This document shows positions 6,780-15,719 of a DNA stretch of 59,662 nt, one piece after another. A program made the position numbers and the translations under genes. The stretch's first letter is position 1. Every line of letters starts with the position of its first letter. Below the pieces are notes generated by a model that did no database searches, was not told the origin of the DNA, and saw only the letters and a program-made list of their open reading frames with translations. Origin of the DNA: Desmonostoc vinosum HA7617-LM4 (GTDB lineage: Bacteria > Cyanobacteriota > Cyanobacteriia > Cyanobacteriales > Nostocaceae); contig JAHHHC010000036.1 of assembly GCA_019359515.1 (NCBI GenBank), positions 1-59,662 on the forward strand. Reading direction: 5' to 3'.

Positions 6780-9200
6780 ATGTCTGAATTGCTCCAAGCA
6801 GTCCTCGATAGTGAAGAAAGAAGTGATTTGCGTTCTTTTATTAGCGAATTACGCCAACAAGAAAAGAGGTATTTGCTGCGGAATGACATACTCAATGTGT
6901 ATGCTGAATATTGCTCCAAGTATCAGAAACCCGATAAATTTTACACTTCTTCTAACTTAGGCAAACTCATTTACTATACTCAAGAAATTATTCAGGAGGA
7001 CTCAAACTTCTGTTTGATTATCCGTTCTCAGATTGCCAGCCAAGAAATATATTGGCTGACGGAAGATTTAAGTGTTGAGCCGATGACAGTGCAGGATCTA
7101 CTGGATCTACGCGATCGCCTGGTGAATAAATTTTATCCCAACGATGGCGACTTGCTAGAGTTGGACTTTGGGCCATTTTACGACTACACTCCAGTAATTC
7201 GAGACCCGAAAAATATTGGTAAAGGAGTGCAGTTTCTCAACCGCTATCTATCCAGCAAAATCTTTCAAGACTCCAAACAACTGCTAGATAGCTTATTGAA
7301 TTTCTTGCGCCTCCATCAATACAACGGGATTCAACTGTTGGTAAACAATCACATTCAATCGCAGCAGCAACTTTCACAGCAAGTGAAAAAAGCGATCGCT
7401 TTTGTCAATGAACGCCCCAACGATGAATCTTACGAACAATTCCAGTTTCAGTTGCAAACAATGGGTTTTGAACCGGGTTGGGGTAACACAGCGGGGCGGG
7501 TGCGTGACACTCTGAACATTCTTGATGAATTGATAGACTCTCCCGACCCCCAAACCTTAGAAGCTTTCATCTCACGTGTGCCGATGATTTTTAAAATCGT
7601 CTTGGTGTCGGCCCACGGTTGGTTTGGTCAAGAAGGAGTGCTAGGACGCCCCGATACTGGGGGTCAGGTAGTTTATGTTCTCGACCAAGCCAAGAATTTA
7701 GAAAAACAGTTGCAAGAAGATGTTTTACTTGCTGGCTTAGAGAATCTGAACGTCCAGCCAAAAGTGATTATTCTCAGTCGCCTAATTCCTAATAGCGACG
7801 GCACTCTTTGTAATCAACGACTAGAAAAAGTCTACGGTACAGAAAATGCCTGGATTTTGCGCGTACCTTTGCGGGAATTTAATCCGAATATGACTCAAAA
7901 CTGGATCTCCCGGTTTGAGTTTTGGCCTTATCTAGAAACCTTCGCTGTTGATTCTGAAAAAGAATTGCGAGCTGAATTACAAGGTAGACCCGACTTAATA
8001 GTCGGTAACTATTCTGACGGTAATTTAGTAGCGTTTTTACTGGCGCGACGTATGAAAGTTACGCAATGTAATATTGCCCATGCGCTGGAAAAATCTAAAT
8101 ACTTGTTTAGTAACCTCTACTGGCAAGATTTGGAGGATAAATATCATTTTTCGCTGCAATTTACTGCTGATTTAATTGCCATGAATGCTGCCAATTTTAT
8201 TGTGAGCAGCACCTACCAAGAAATTGTCGGCACGCGGGATAGTGTGGGACAATATGAGTCTTACAAGTGTTTCACCATGCCGGAACTGTACCATGTGGTC
8301 AATGGCATTGAATTATTTAGTCCCAAGTTTAATGTTGTGCCACCTGGGGTAAATGAGAATTACTACTTCCCCTATTCGCAAACTCAAGACCGAGTAGAAA
8401 GCGATCGCCAACGCCTTGCAGAAACACTTTTTACTTTGGAAGATCCTAGCCAAATCTTTGGTAGGCTTGACGAGCCTCACAAGCGTCCTCTGTTTTCTAT
8501 GGCTCGTCTTGACCGGATTAAGAACCTCACAGGTTTAGCTGAATGCTTTGGTAAGAGTAAAGAATTACAAGAGCATTGCAACTTAATTTTAGTAGCGGGT
8601 AAGTTGCGTACAGAAGAGTCAGGCGACAACGAAGAACGTGACGAAATTATTAGACTCTACCACATCATCGACGAGTACAATCTCCACGGGAGGATTCGTT
8701 GGTTGGGTGTGCGTCTATCCAAAAGTGATTCTGGTGAAATTTACCGAGTCATTGCAGATCATCAAGGAATCTTTGTGCAACCAGCTTTATTTGAAGCTTT
8801 TGGTTTGACAATTTTAGAGGCGATGATTTCGGGATTACCAACTTTTGCTACACAGTTTGGTGGGCCATTAGAGATTATTCAAGATCAGGTTAATGGTTTT
8901 TATATTAACCCAACAAATTTAGAAGAAACAGCCACAAAAATCATAGATTTTGTCACCAAATGCGAACAAAATCCTCATAATTGGCAGGAAATTTCTCAAC
9001 GTGCTATTAATCGGGTTTATAGCACCTATACGTGGAAAATTCATACTACCAAGCTGCTTTCTTTAGCACGGATTTATGGCTTTTGGAACTTTACCTCAAA
9101 AGAAAATCGAGAAGATTTGTTGCGTTACATCGAGACTTTGTTTTATTTAATTTACAAGCCGAGAGCGCAACAATTATTGGAGCAGCATAAGTATCGGTAA
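6780..9200 (+). CDS. susA: Sucrose synthase
   Basis: A GT4 glycosyltransferase that reversibly cleaves sucrose with UDP or ADP to give fructose and a nucleotide-glucose; it acts in the cytoplasm. The 806-residue length equals plant and cyanobacterial sucrose synthases. The N-terminal regulatory/EPBD-like half (1-270) precedes the GT-B part. The nucleotide-sugar fold starts at VSAHGWFGQEGVLGRPDTGG (about 279), which is family-specific, and the retaining-GT EX7E pair is Glu672 and Glu680 in FEAFGLTILE. The start ATG at 6780 is preceded by AGTGGAGTTAC. In filamentous cyanobacteria SusA feeds sugar-nucleotide and glycogen metabolism and affects sucrose use in diazotrophic filaments (established for Anabaena). 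It is monocistronic here. Confidence 0.97.
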   Translation: MSELLQAVLDSEERSDLRSFISELRQQEKRYLLRNDILNVYAEYCSKYQKPDKFYTSSNLGKLIYYTQEIIQEDSNFCLIIRSQIASQEIYWLTEDLSVEPMTVQDLLDLRDRLVNKFYPNDGDLLELDFGPFYDYTPVIRDPKNIGKGVQFLNRYLSSKIFQDSKQLLDSLLNFLRLHQYNGIQLLVNNHIQSQQQLSQQVKKAIAFVNERPNDESYEQFQFQLQTMGFEPGWGNTAGRVRDTLNILDELIDSPDPQTLEAFISRVPMIFKIVLVSAHGWFGQEGVLGRPDTGGQVVYVLDQAKNLEKQLQEDVLLAGLENLNVQPKVIILSRLIPNSDGTLCNQRLEKVYGTENAWILRVPLREFNPNMTQNWISRFEFWPYLETFAVDSEKELRAELQGRPDLIVGNYSDGNLVAFLLARRMKVTQCNIAHALEKSKYLFSNLYWQDLEDKYHFSLQFTADLIAMNAANFIVSSTYQEIVGTRDSVGQYESYKCFTMPELYHVVNGIELFSPKFNVVPPGVNENYYFPYSQTQDRVESDRQRLAETLFTLEDPSQIFGRLDEPHKRPLFSMARLDRIKNLTGLAECFGKSKELQEHCNLILVAGKLRTEESGDNEERDEIIRLYHIIDEYNLHGRIRWLGVRLSKSDSGEIYRVIADHQGIFVQPALFEAFGLTILEAMISGLPTFATQFGGPLEIIQDQVNGFYINPTNLEETATKIIDFVTKCEQNPHNWQEISQRAINRVYSTYTWKIHTTKLLSLARIYGFWNFTSKENREDLLRYIETLFYLIYKPRAQQLLEQHKYR

Positions 9201-9553
9201 AAAAGATAAACAAATTCCAAAATGTCGGGTGCATCAGTAAATAATCTTTTAGTGTAAGCTAATAATCATTCAAATTGCATCCCCGCGTCTCCCCTTAAGC
9301 GCGTCCTCCGAAGTTTGCTCAACGGGGGGAACCCCCGCACGCAACTTCTCTTTGCGTCTTTCTGAGGCAAAGGATTATGCAAGTTAAAGGCAGATTAGCT
9401 TAGCTGGTTTTCTCGCACTGACGCACCCTACTAAACGCAAATTTGGGATCAGCTGCCGCACTTATCAATTGCACTATTGATGTTGTAAGTAAAAGCTTCA
9501 AACCCTCTGCCTTGCTCCCTGCCCCCTGCTCCCCTGCGGTCTTAACGCACAAT
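9201..9553. repeat. Repeat-rich gap after susA
   Basis: A 353-base gap made of dispersed repeat fragments. CCGCGTCTCCCCTTAAGCGC near 9284 recurs near 18679, and CTGCCCCCTGCTCCCCTG lies near 9519. No gene, tRNA or clear terminator is seen. Confidence 0.5.
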
Positions 9554-10114
9554 TCAACTAGTCAAAGCCTGCCAGGTTCGTTGACCGACTACCCCATCGG
9601 CTGACAAATTCTGTTGGTTTTGAAATGCTTTGACAGCAGTTTCTGTGAGTGGGCCGAAATCTCCATCAACTCGAATGATGTAGCCGTTAGAAATTAACAG
9701 CCGCTGTAAGACTCGGACGGCGACACCAGAGCTACCAAAATGGAGAGTTGGCAAAGATTGACGATTCAACTTTTGCAGTCTTCCTACACTTTTGGCTCTG
9801 CTTTTGCCTATAGCCTGAGCATACTTTATGGAATCAGCTAGGCCAGAAGAACCTAGAGACTGATTATTTTTTCTGACTTTCTTTGGTGTATTTTCTTTCT
9901 TTAGTTTGAGCGCTGACGGCTGAGGCTGGGAGGTTGTATCTGTAAGCATGAATTCAGGTGGTGTGACTTGAGCAGCCAGAACTGACTCAGGTAGTTGACT
10001 CTGTATTGACTGCTGTACGCCTTCCATCTGAAATGGTTGCTGCTCCGGTAGATTGGGCAAAGAAGGTTGTTTTGTATTTAACATGCCCGTCATCAGCAAA
10101 CCAAATTCAGTCAT
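9554..10114 (-). CDS. Peptidoglycan-binding (PG_binding_1) protein
   Basis: A 186-residue protein. The C-terminal third (about 120-184) is one PG_binding_1 domain: LHFGSSGVAVRVLQRLLI, then GDFGPLTETAVKAFQNQQ and DGVVGQRTWQAL, the canonical three-helix pattern that binds the murein stem peptide. The first 115 residues are low-complexity, Gln/Pro/Ser-rich and then Lys-rich (KLKKENTPKKVRKNNQ), with no signal peptide that I can see; export may be non-classical or the start may be misjudged. No catalytic domain is attached. The gene stands alone between repeat-rich gaps. Confidence 0.85.
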   Translation of the reverse strand: MTEFGLLMTGMLNTKQPSLPNLPEQQPFQMEGVQQSIQSQLPESVLAAQVTPPEFMLTDTTSQPQPSALKLKKENTPKKVRKNNQSLGSSGLADSIKYAQAIGKSRAKSVGRLQKLNRQSLPTLHFGSSGVAVRVLQRLLISNGYIIRVDGDFGPLTETAVKAFQNQQNLSADGVVGQRTWQALTS

Positions 10115-10430
10115 TGTATTTTATTTTACTAGATCAGTATTATTCCAGAATATTGTTGAGGGGCAAATCGAAATTGGTATTCATCCCTAAATTCAGCAAC
10201 GCTTAATAATCTATGGGATTTATACAAGTGTCATATTTTTTCTCTATTTCCTAGATACATATGACAGATGCATAAATTCTGATGTATTAATTTTTCCAAA
10301 CATTTGATCTCCTTTAAACCAGTTTAATTGGCTGACTGTAGTTACTTTTGCTACAATTTATATCTGTAATTTAGCTAACAGATTGTGAAAGCTATCGCCT
10401 AAATCAACGGTTTAGACAATAACATAGTAT

Positions 10431-10634
10431 GTGATCTCATGGGAATGGCATCAAGCAGATTGGCCTAATTATATGTGTAAGGATCAAGAATTTCATCTTT
10501 CATGCTTGATGTTTCATACTGACTTTTTTGATAGTTTTGTATTAAAAGCCGAGGATTTAGAGTCATTATTAAAATTGGTCGATTTGTACAAGATGGAATT
10601 ATCGCCGATTTTTTGGATACTTAATCAATACTGA
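10431..10634 (+). pseudogene. Possible DUF4172/Fic N-terminal remnant
   Basis: A 67-residue frame starting at GTG reads ISWEWHQADWPNYMCKDQ. The W-x-W-(3)-DWPN(F/Y) pattern resembles the N-terminal DUF4172 region that precedes Fic domains. The rest of the frame does not resemble a Fic protein and no HPFxxGNGR motif occurs downstream, so if real this is a decayed fragment. It could also be a chance frame. Confidence 0.25.
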
Positions 10635-10654
10635 GAATATATACAAATGGACAT

Positions 10655-10699
10655 AAAAAAGAGCGATCGCTATCTTTTAAACTACAAGCGATCGCTCTT
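10655..10699 (-). terminator. Terminator of the Ca2+/H+ antiporter gene, built from two HIP1 sites
   Basis: A perfect 13-bp stem (AAGAGCGATCGCT/AGCGATCGCTCTT) with a 15-base loop ends in six T on the minus strand, eight bases past the antiporter stop. Each arm contains one HIP1 octamer (GCGATCGC). Confidence 0.8.
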
Positions 10700-10706
10700 G
10701 TATCAT

Positions 10707-11807
10707 CTAACCTATACCATCTACTACTGGATGAAAGTAAAAAGCGAACCCCAAAACTGTATAGGCAGCTAAAAGTAAAGTACCTTCTAACCAATTGGAC
10801 TTACCATCAGAACTGATGGTATTCGCAATCAACACTGATACAGCGACAGCAACCAATTCAAAAGGTTGAAAATCCAAATCCATTGGTTGTCCCATTGCCC
10901 ACCCTGCTATTACCAACACAGGAGCTACAAATAAAGCAATCTGCATACTTGAACCCACAGCCACAGAAAGAGAGAGATCCATCTTATCTTTCATTGCCAC
11001 GGTGACGGCTGTAGCGTGTTCAGCAGCGTTACCGACAATCGGCACTATGATTACCCCTGTAAATAGTGCCGTTAAATTTAGCTCAGATGTAGCTACCTCT
11101 AGAGAATCAACTAGCAATTCTGATTCAACTGCCACAAACAGCGTGCATACTAGCAGCACACCAGTCCACAATACTATGTTTGGTTTGGTATGAGAAGAAT
11201 TATCCTCAACTTCGGTCTCTGCTACACCAACATCATATAGATAGGAGTGGGTTTTCATTGAAAACAGCAGCGTCAGGGCGTAAACCAGGATTAACACCAC
11301 AGCAACGGCAATAGAAAGATATTGCAACGTTTGTTCGCTAATTCCCACAGAGGTGAAGTTCATCGCTGTTGGCAACAAAATGGCAATCACCGCCAAATTC
11401 ATCGAGGCTGCATTAACTCGCGCTACAATTGGCTGAAATGTCTGTTCTTTGTAGCGCAGTCCTCCTAAAAGCATCGACAAGCCCATCACCAGTAATAAGT
11501 TACTAATGATTGATCCCGTGATACTGGCTTTGACTACATCTATTAATCCAGCTTTGAGAGCAATGAGGGCAATGATTAATTCTGTTGCATTGCCAAAGGT
11601 AGCATTTAACAACCCCCCCAAGCTTGGCCCAACTACTACAGCAATTTCTTCTGTGGCTGTACCCATCCAAGCTGCTAAAGGCAGTATTGCCAACCCAGCT
11701 GTAATGAAAACTATCAAATCTTTCCAGTGCAAAAAGTGGGCCGCGAAAGAGACGGGGATAAACAATAACAAAACGAGAAAAAGAATGTTTTTACCTGACA
11801 TTTGCAA
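10707..11807 (-). CDS. Ca2+/H+ antiporter (CAX family)
   Basis: A cation/proton exchanger that exports Ca2+ (possibly Na+ at alkaline pH) across the plasma membrane. The 366 residues form about eleven membrane helices in two homologous halves. The two signature alpha-repeats are intact: GNATELIIALIALKAG in the first half and GNAAEHATAVTVAMKDK in the second, each with the GN(A)xE core that binds the ion. An acidic loop (VGVAETEVEDNSSH) joins the halves. The start ATG fits the first helix. The gene is followed by a strong terminator and appears monocistronic. Confidence 0.93.
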   Translation of the reverse strand: MQMSGKNILFLVLLLFIPVSFAAHFLHWKDLIVFITAGLAILPLAAWMGTATEEIAVVVGPSLGGLLNATFGNATELIIALIALKAGLIDVVKASITGSIISNLLLVMGLSMLLGGLRYKEQTFQPIVARVNAASMNLAVIAILLPTAMNFTSVGISEQTLQYLSIAVAVVLILVYALTLLFSMKTHSYLYDVGVAETEVEDNSSHTKPNIVLWTGVLLVCTLFVAVESELLVDSLEVATSELNLTALFTGVIIVPIVGNAAEHATAVTVAMKDKMDLSLSVAVGSSMQIALFVAPVLVIAGWAMGQPMDLDFQPFELVAVAVSVLIANTISSDGKSNWLEGTLLLAAYTVLGFAFYFHPVVDGIG

Positions 11808-12415
11808 CCTTGAATTGAGGATATTCTATCGGAGTGTTAACTGAAGATACTTCATGATCAGTAGTTAGCGCAAAAAACATAACCTTTATAATCTCCCAAC
11901 ATTTCAATCCCCACGTCCCCATCTGGAGGCTAATCTAGAAATTCTACTGTTTTCAGGTCTAGGCAAGATATGTAAAATAAGATTGCGATTTACGGAGTTT
12001 ATGTAATCTTTCGTTGCAAAACTATGAAATTCAGCCGAAGTATTACACCAAAAATGAGGTTTAATATATTAAAAGACAATTAAGTTTTTGATGATCGCTA
12101 CCGACGAAAAAACTCCTATCTGAGGCGTTGTTCAATGCCAAATCACTTAAGCCTTCGGGGGAAAAGGCTGTGCGATAACGCAGATTTCCCGCTATACTGG
12201 TATACCTTTGCTTTAGTTTGCATCCAGATTAATAGCCAGGATGCCTGCAATGATCACATTTGTGACTTTTGAACTGTTAAAGACCGCCTTCTGGAAAATT
12301 TGGTTATAAACCATAGTTATCGTCTATACCGGATTTGATGTTCAACCCGTTGTAGAAAGGTCTACATAAGTTTTTTCCGGTACGAGTACAAGTTTTTGAT
12401 TTTGGATAAATATAC
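11808..12415. other. Divergent intergenic region between antiporter and GH57 genes
   Basis: A 608-base gap that must hold the promoters of both divergent neighbours. AT-rich and GC-rich patches alternate, and a short GGTATACC-like palindrome lies near 12199. No ORF, RNA gene or long repeat is recognised. Confidence 0.35.
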
Positions 12416-15205
12416 ATGACTTCTGCTGCTGAAATGCCTGCCAGTTCTGGCTCAACATTCGCGTTCCATCCAGATCACAAAAACACTCAACAGGCTGATC
12501 CCCTGAGAAAAGCTACTGGTGTTTATGTGACAGTACATGGTCATTTTTACCAACCACCAAGGGAAAACCCTTACTTGGATGCGATTGAACGTCAACCTAG
12601 TGCTGCACCTTTCCATGATTGGAATGAGCGAATTCACTGGGAATGCTATCGACCGAATGCCTTTGCTAGGGTTTTAAATGACCGGGGCGAAGTGAAGGGG
12701 ATCGTCAATAACTATGAGTATTTCAGCTTCAATATCGGGCCGACGCTGATGTCGTGGCTGGAACGTTATGATGTGGAGGTTTATCAGCGAATTTTAGAGG
12801 CTGATGTGAAAAGTGCCCAACGTCTGCATGGCCACGGAAATGCGATCGCGCAAGTATACAACCATATCATCATGCCTCTGGCGAACGAACGCGATAAATA
12901 CACTCAAATTCGTTGGGGTAAAGAAGACTTCCGCTCTCGCTTTGGACGCGATCCCGAAGGTATGTGGCTAGCGGAAACGGGTGTGGACTATGCCACCCTA
13001 GAAGCACTAGTTGCTGAAGGTATTCGCTTCATTATTCTCGCACCCTCGCAAGCACAGCGTTGCCGTCCCCTCCCTACCGCAGATCAAAGCGATCCCGAAT
13101 GGTATGAAGTTGGCGGTAGTCAAATTGATCCCACCCGTCCCTATCGTTGTTATTTAAGAGGGAGTGGGGAGTCGGGAGGAGCCACTGCGTTGGGGTCTCC
13201 CCAAGTAGAGCCAGTGGCGTTGGGGAGTGAGGTAAATAAACCTTATATAGATATCTTTTTCTATGATGGCCCCATCTCACGAGATATGGGTTTTAGTGAT
13301 GTCGTCTATAATTCCCATCACTTTGCGGGACGTATTGGTTCGGCGGTGCGTGGGGATCATCGTCCAGCACAATTGATCTCTGTGGCGACAGATGGAGAAA
13401 CCTTTGGACACCACAAAAAAGGCACCGAGAAAACTTTGGCCTACGCCTTTACCAAGGAATTTCCTCAACACGGTTGGGCGGTGACAAACTTTGCTCACTA
13501 CTTGAGTTTAAATGCACCAACCTGGGAAGTAGAATTAAAGTCAGTCACAGCATGGAGTTGCGCCCACGGTGTAGATAGATGGCAAGATGACTGTGGTTGT
13601 GGTGGTGAAGGTAGTCTTTGGCATCAAAAATGGCGTCGTCCGTTGCGGAATGCTTTAAATTGGTTGCGGGATCAATTAATTGAGGTGTATGAGGAACAAG
13701 GTAGACGACTATTTCGTGATCCCTGGCAAGCAAGAGATGAATATATCGAAGTCATGCGCGATCGCTCTCCTGCTAATATTAGTCGTTTTCTCTCCCACCA
13801 TCAAACCCACAAACTGACAGCAGCTGAGCAAGTAGATGCATTGCGCTTGTTGGAAATGCAGCGTCACGCGTTACTGATGTTTACTAGTTGTGGCTGGTTT
13901 TTTGAAGAACTTTCTCGCCCAGAAGGCACTCAAATTCTCCGCTACGCTGCCCGTGCTTTGGAACTGGCGGGGGATGTATCGGGTGTGCAATTGGAAGCAG
14001 GTTTTCTCAAACACCTGGGTTTAGCCCCTAGTAATGTAGACCATTTCAAACATGGTGGTGAAATTTATCGCCAACTGGTGCTAACTGCTCAGGTTGATTT
14101 TAAGCAAGTAGCAGCACATTATGCAATTACTTCTTTATTTAACAACCAGGGATCAACATCTAAAACCCAACACCCAGTAATCACTCAGGACTCAGAACGG
14201 GCTGAACGCCCCGCTACCGCTAACAGCACTCAGCACGGGCTAAACGCCCCGCTACCGCTAACATTACCCAGTACTCAGCAAAAGCGCGTTTATTGCTACA
14301 CCGCCAATGAGCTAGATTACCAACTACAACGCTTGGGATCATTAACTTTGGTGGTGGGACATTTAAAGCTGGTGTCAGAAATTACCTGGGAAAGCGAACA
14401 TTTAGTATTTGCTGTACTGCATTTGGGAGGCTGGGATTTTCACTGTTGCATTCAACCATTTGTTGGACGACGCGATTACAGCCAATTAAAAGAAAAGCTG
14501 TTTGGGGCGCTGCAACAGGCAAGTGCGGCTCATACTATTTTGGTGATGACGCAGCTATTTGGAGAAGAGGCTTTCAGTTTACAAAATCTTTTTGCTGAAG
14601 AACGCCACCGGATTATGCGGTTGCTAAGTCAGGAAACACTGACACGATTAGACCAACTATATACCCAAGCGTACCGTGAAAATTATGGTATCATCATGGC
14701 GTTCTATCGGGATGAATTAGTGGTACCGCAAGAATTGCAAGTAGCAGCGGAGATAGCTTTAGGGTATCGTTGTATGACAACATTACGATCGCTTGAGCAA
14801 GATATCACTGAATCCCAAGCAAGCTGGAACCACATAGTAGAATTAGAAGCGATCGCCACTGAAGCGAAACATCTGCGTTGTCGGTTGGATATTCCCGAAG
14901 GTAGACAAATGCTAGAGCAGTTGATTGTGCGATCGCTTTGGCAATTATTGCATGATGCTAATGGTAGTTTTGATGCAGACATCCAACGATTGGAGCGATT
15001 GATTGATATCGGGGATCAACTAAATCTTGGCATATCTCTACAGCGTTCCCAAGAACTCTACTTTAGCCGTTTGCACAATCAGCTCGTACCGCTGTGTGTC
15101 ACAACTGTAAATAATGAAGAAGATGTGCATCAGTGCCGTCAGTTGCTCAAGTTGGGACAAAAGCTAGCTGTTGATGTCAGCATGATTTCGGATAAGTTAG
15201 GCTAG
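12416..15205 (+). CDS. Glycoside hydrolase family 57 / DUF3536 protein
   Basis: A predicted GH57-type alpha-glucan-active enzyme; substrate unproven. The N-terminal (beta/alpha)7 domain starts at VTVHGHFYQPPRENPYLD (about 38). The candidate nucleophile glutamate lies in GMWLAETGVD, and a second acidic site lies in VATDGETFGHHKKG. The middle and C-terminal parts (about 430-929) are the helical DUF3536 region. The 929-residue length exceeds typical family members because two in-frame tracts derive from dispersed repeats (13158-13240, GESGGATALGSPQVEP; and 14185-14285, ERAERPATANSTQHGLNAP). The start ATG at 12416 follows an AT-rich leader. It probably acts in glycogen or glucan metabolism in the cytoplasm. 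Confidence 0.88.
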   Translation: MTSAAEMPASSGSTFAFHPDHKNTQQADPLRKATGVYVTVHGHFYQPPRENPYLDAIERQPSAAPFHDWNERIHWECYRPNAFARVLNDRGEVKGIVNNYEYFSFNIGPTLMSWLERYDVEVYQRILEADVKSAQRLHGHGNAIAQVYNHIIMPLANERDKYTQIRWGKEDFRSRFGRDPEGMWLAETGVDYATLEALVAEGIRFIILAPSQAQRCRPLPTADQSDPEWYEVGGSQIDPTRPYRCYLRGSGESGGATALGSPQVEPVALGSEVNKPYIDIFFYDGPISRDMGFSDVVYNSHHFAGRIGSAVRGDHRPAQLISVATDGETFGHHKKGTEKTLAYAFTKEFPQHGWAVTNFAHYLSLNAPTWEVELKSVTAWSCAHGVDRWQDDCGCGGEGSLWHQKWRRPLRNALNWLRDQLIEVYEEQGRRLFRDPWQARDEYIEVMRDRSPANISRFLSHHQTHKLTAAEQVDALRLLEMQRHALLMFTSCGWFFEELSRPEGTQILRYAARALELAGDVSGVQLEAGFLKHLGLAPSNVDHFKHGGEIYRQLVLTAQVDFKQVAAHYAITSLFNNQGSTSKTQHPVITQDSERAERPATANSTQHGLNAPLPLTLPSTQQKRVYCYTANELDYQLQRLGSLTLVVGHLKLVSEITWESEHLVFAVLHLGGWDFHCCIQPFVGRRDYSQLKEKLFGALQQASAAHTILVMTQLFGEEAFSLQNLFAEERHRIMRLLSQETLTRLDQLYTQAYRENYGIIMAFYRDELVVPQELQVAAEIALGYRCMTTLRSLEQDITESQASWNHIVELEAIATEAKHLRCRLDIPEGRQMLEQLIVRSLWQLLHDANGSFDADIQRLERLIDIGDQLNLGISLQRSQELYFSRLHNQLVPLCVTTVNNEEDVHQCRQLLKLGQKLAVDVSMISDKLG

Positions 15206-15291
15206 ATTCGCACAAAGACAGACACAACCGAAGCAGGGAACAGGAAACAGTTAAGCTTATTTCCTGTTCCCTCTTTAAATTTTGCCTGCAA

Positions 15292-15460
15292 TAGACCTCT
15301 TGCAAAAGTCGGGTACTCGCCAGAAAATAAATTTTCTGGCTGATAACTTAAGTCGGTTGAAACCGACTAATAACAGTATTTTTAGTCCGTTTCAACGGAC
15401 TTTTGCTATTAGGCAGAGACTTGAGTCTCTGACGGTTCAAGTATTTTTGCAAGAAGTCTA
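15292..15460 (-). mobile_element. Four-hairpin MITE-like element, copy B (169 bp)
   Basis: Terminal inverted repeats TAGACCTCTTGCAAAAGT and (inverted) TAGACTTCTTGCAAAAAT bracket four hairpins: GCCAGAAAA/TTTTCTGGC, AGTCGGT/ACCGACT, AGTCCGT/ACGGACT and GAGAC/GTCTC. It is the same length as, and inverted relative to, the copy at 35808-35976. It has no coding capacity. Confidence 0.8.
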
Positions 15461-15562
15461 ATCATCAATACTGTAGCAGTCCTATGTGATTTGTGAAAAT
15501 TCGCGGTGTCCAGATCCCCGACTTCTCAAAGGATACTGCTGGTTATTCAGGGGTATCACCCC

Positions 15563-15628
15563 TCATACTGCGATTTTTTGTTATTCCACCAGATGTAGAG
15601 AGGCGCTTTTGAAGCGTCTCTACCAACC
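15563..15628. repeat. Dispersed repeat upstream of the PAS kinase
   Basis: CTCATACTGCGATTTTTTG, TTATTCCAC and GTAGAGAGGCG in this order recur in diverged form at 40930-40975. The frame that runs through it (from 15486) is therefore probably not part of the kinase. Confidence 0.6.
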
Positions 15629-15719
15629 ATATTGTGTGCAGGTGATGGGCAACGTTAGACCGATAGCTGCATCTGGGAACTCTAACAGAAAATTCCTGCT
15701 CTTATTTGGAGGTGTGGTG

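Noticed and set aside
15486-15719. 78-residue N-terminal extension of the PAS kinase
   Set aside because: It reads through a dispersed repeat, and the ATG at 15720 has a good ribosome binding site.
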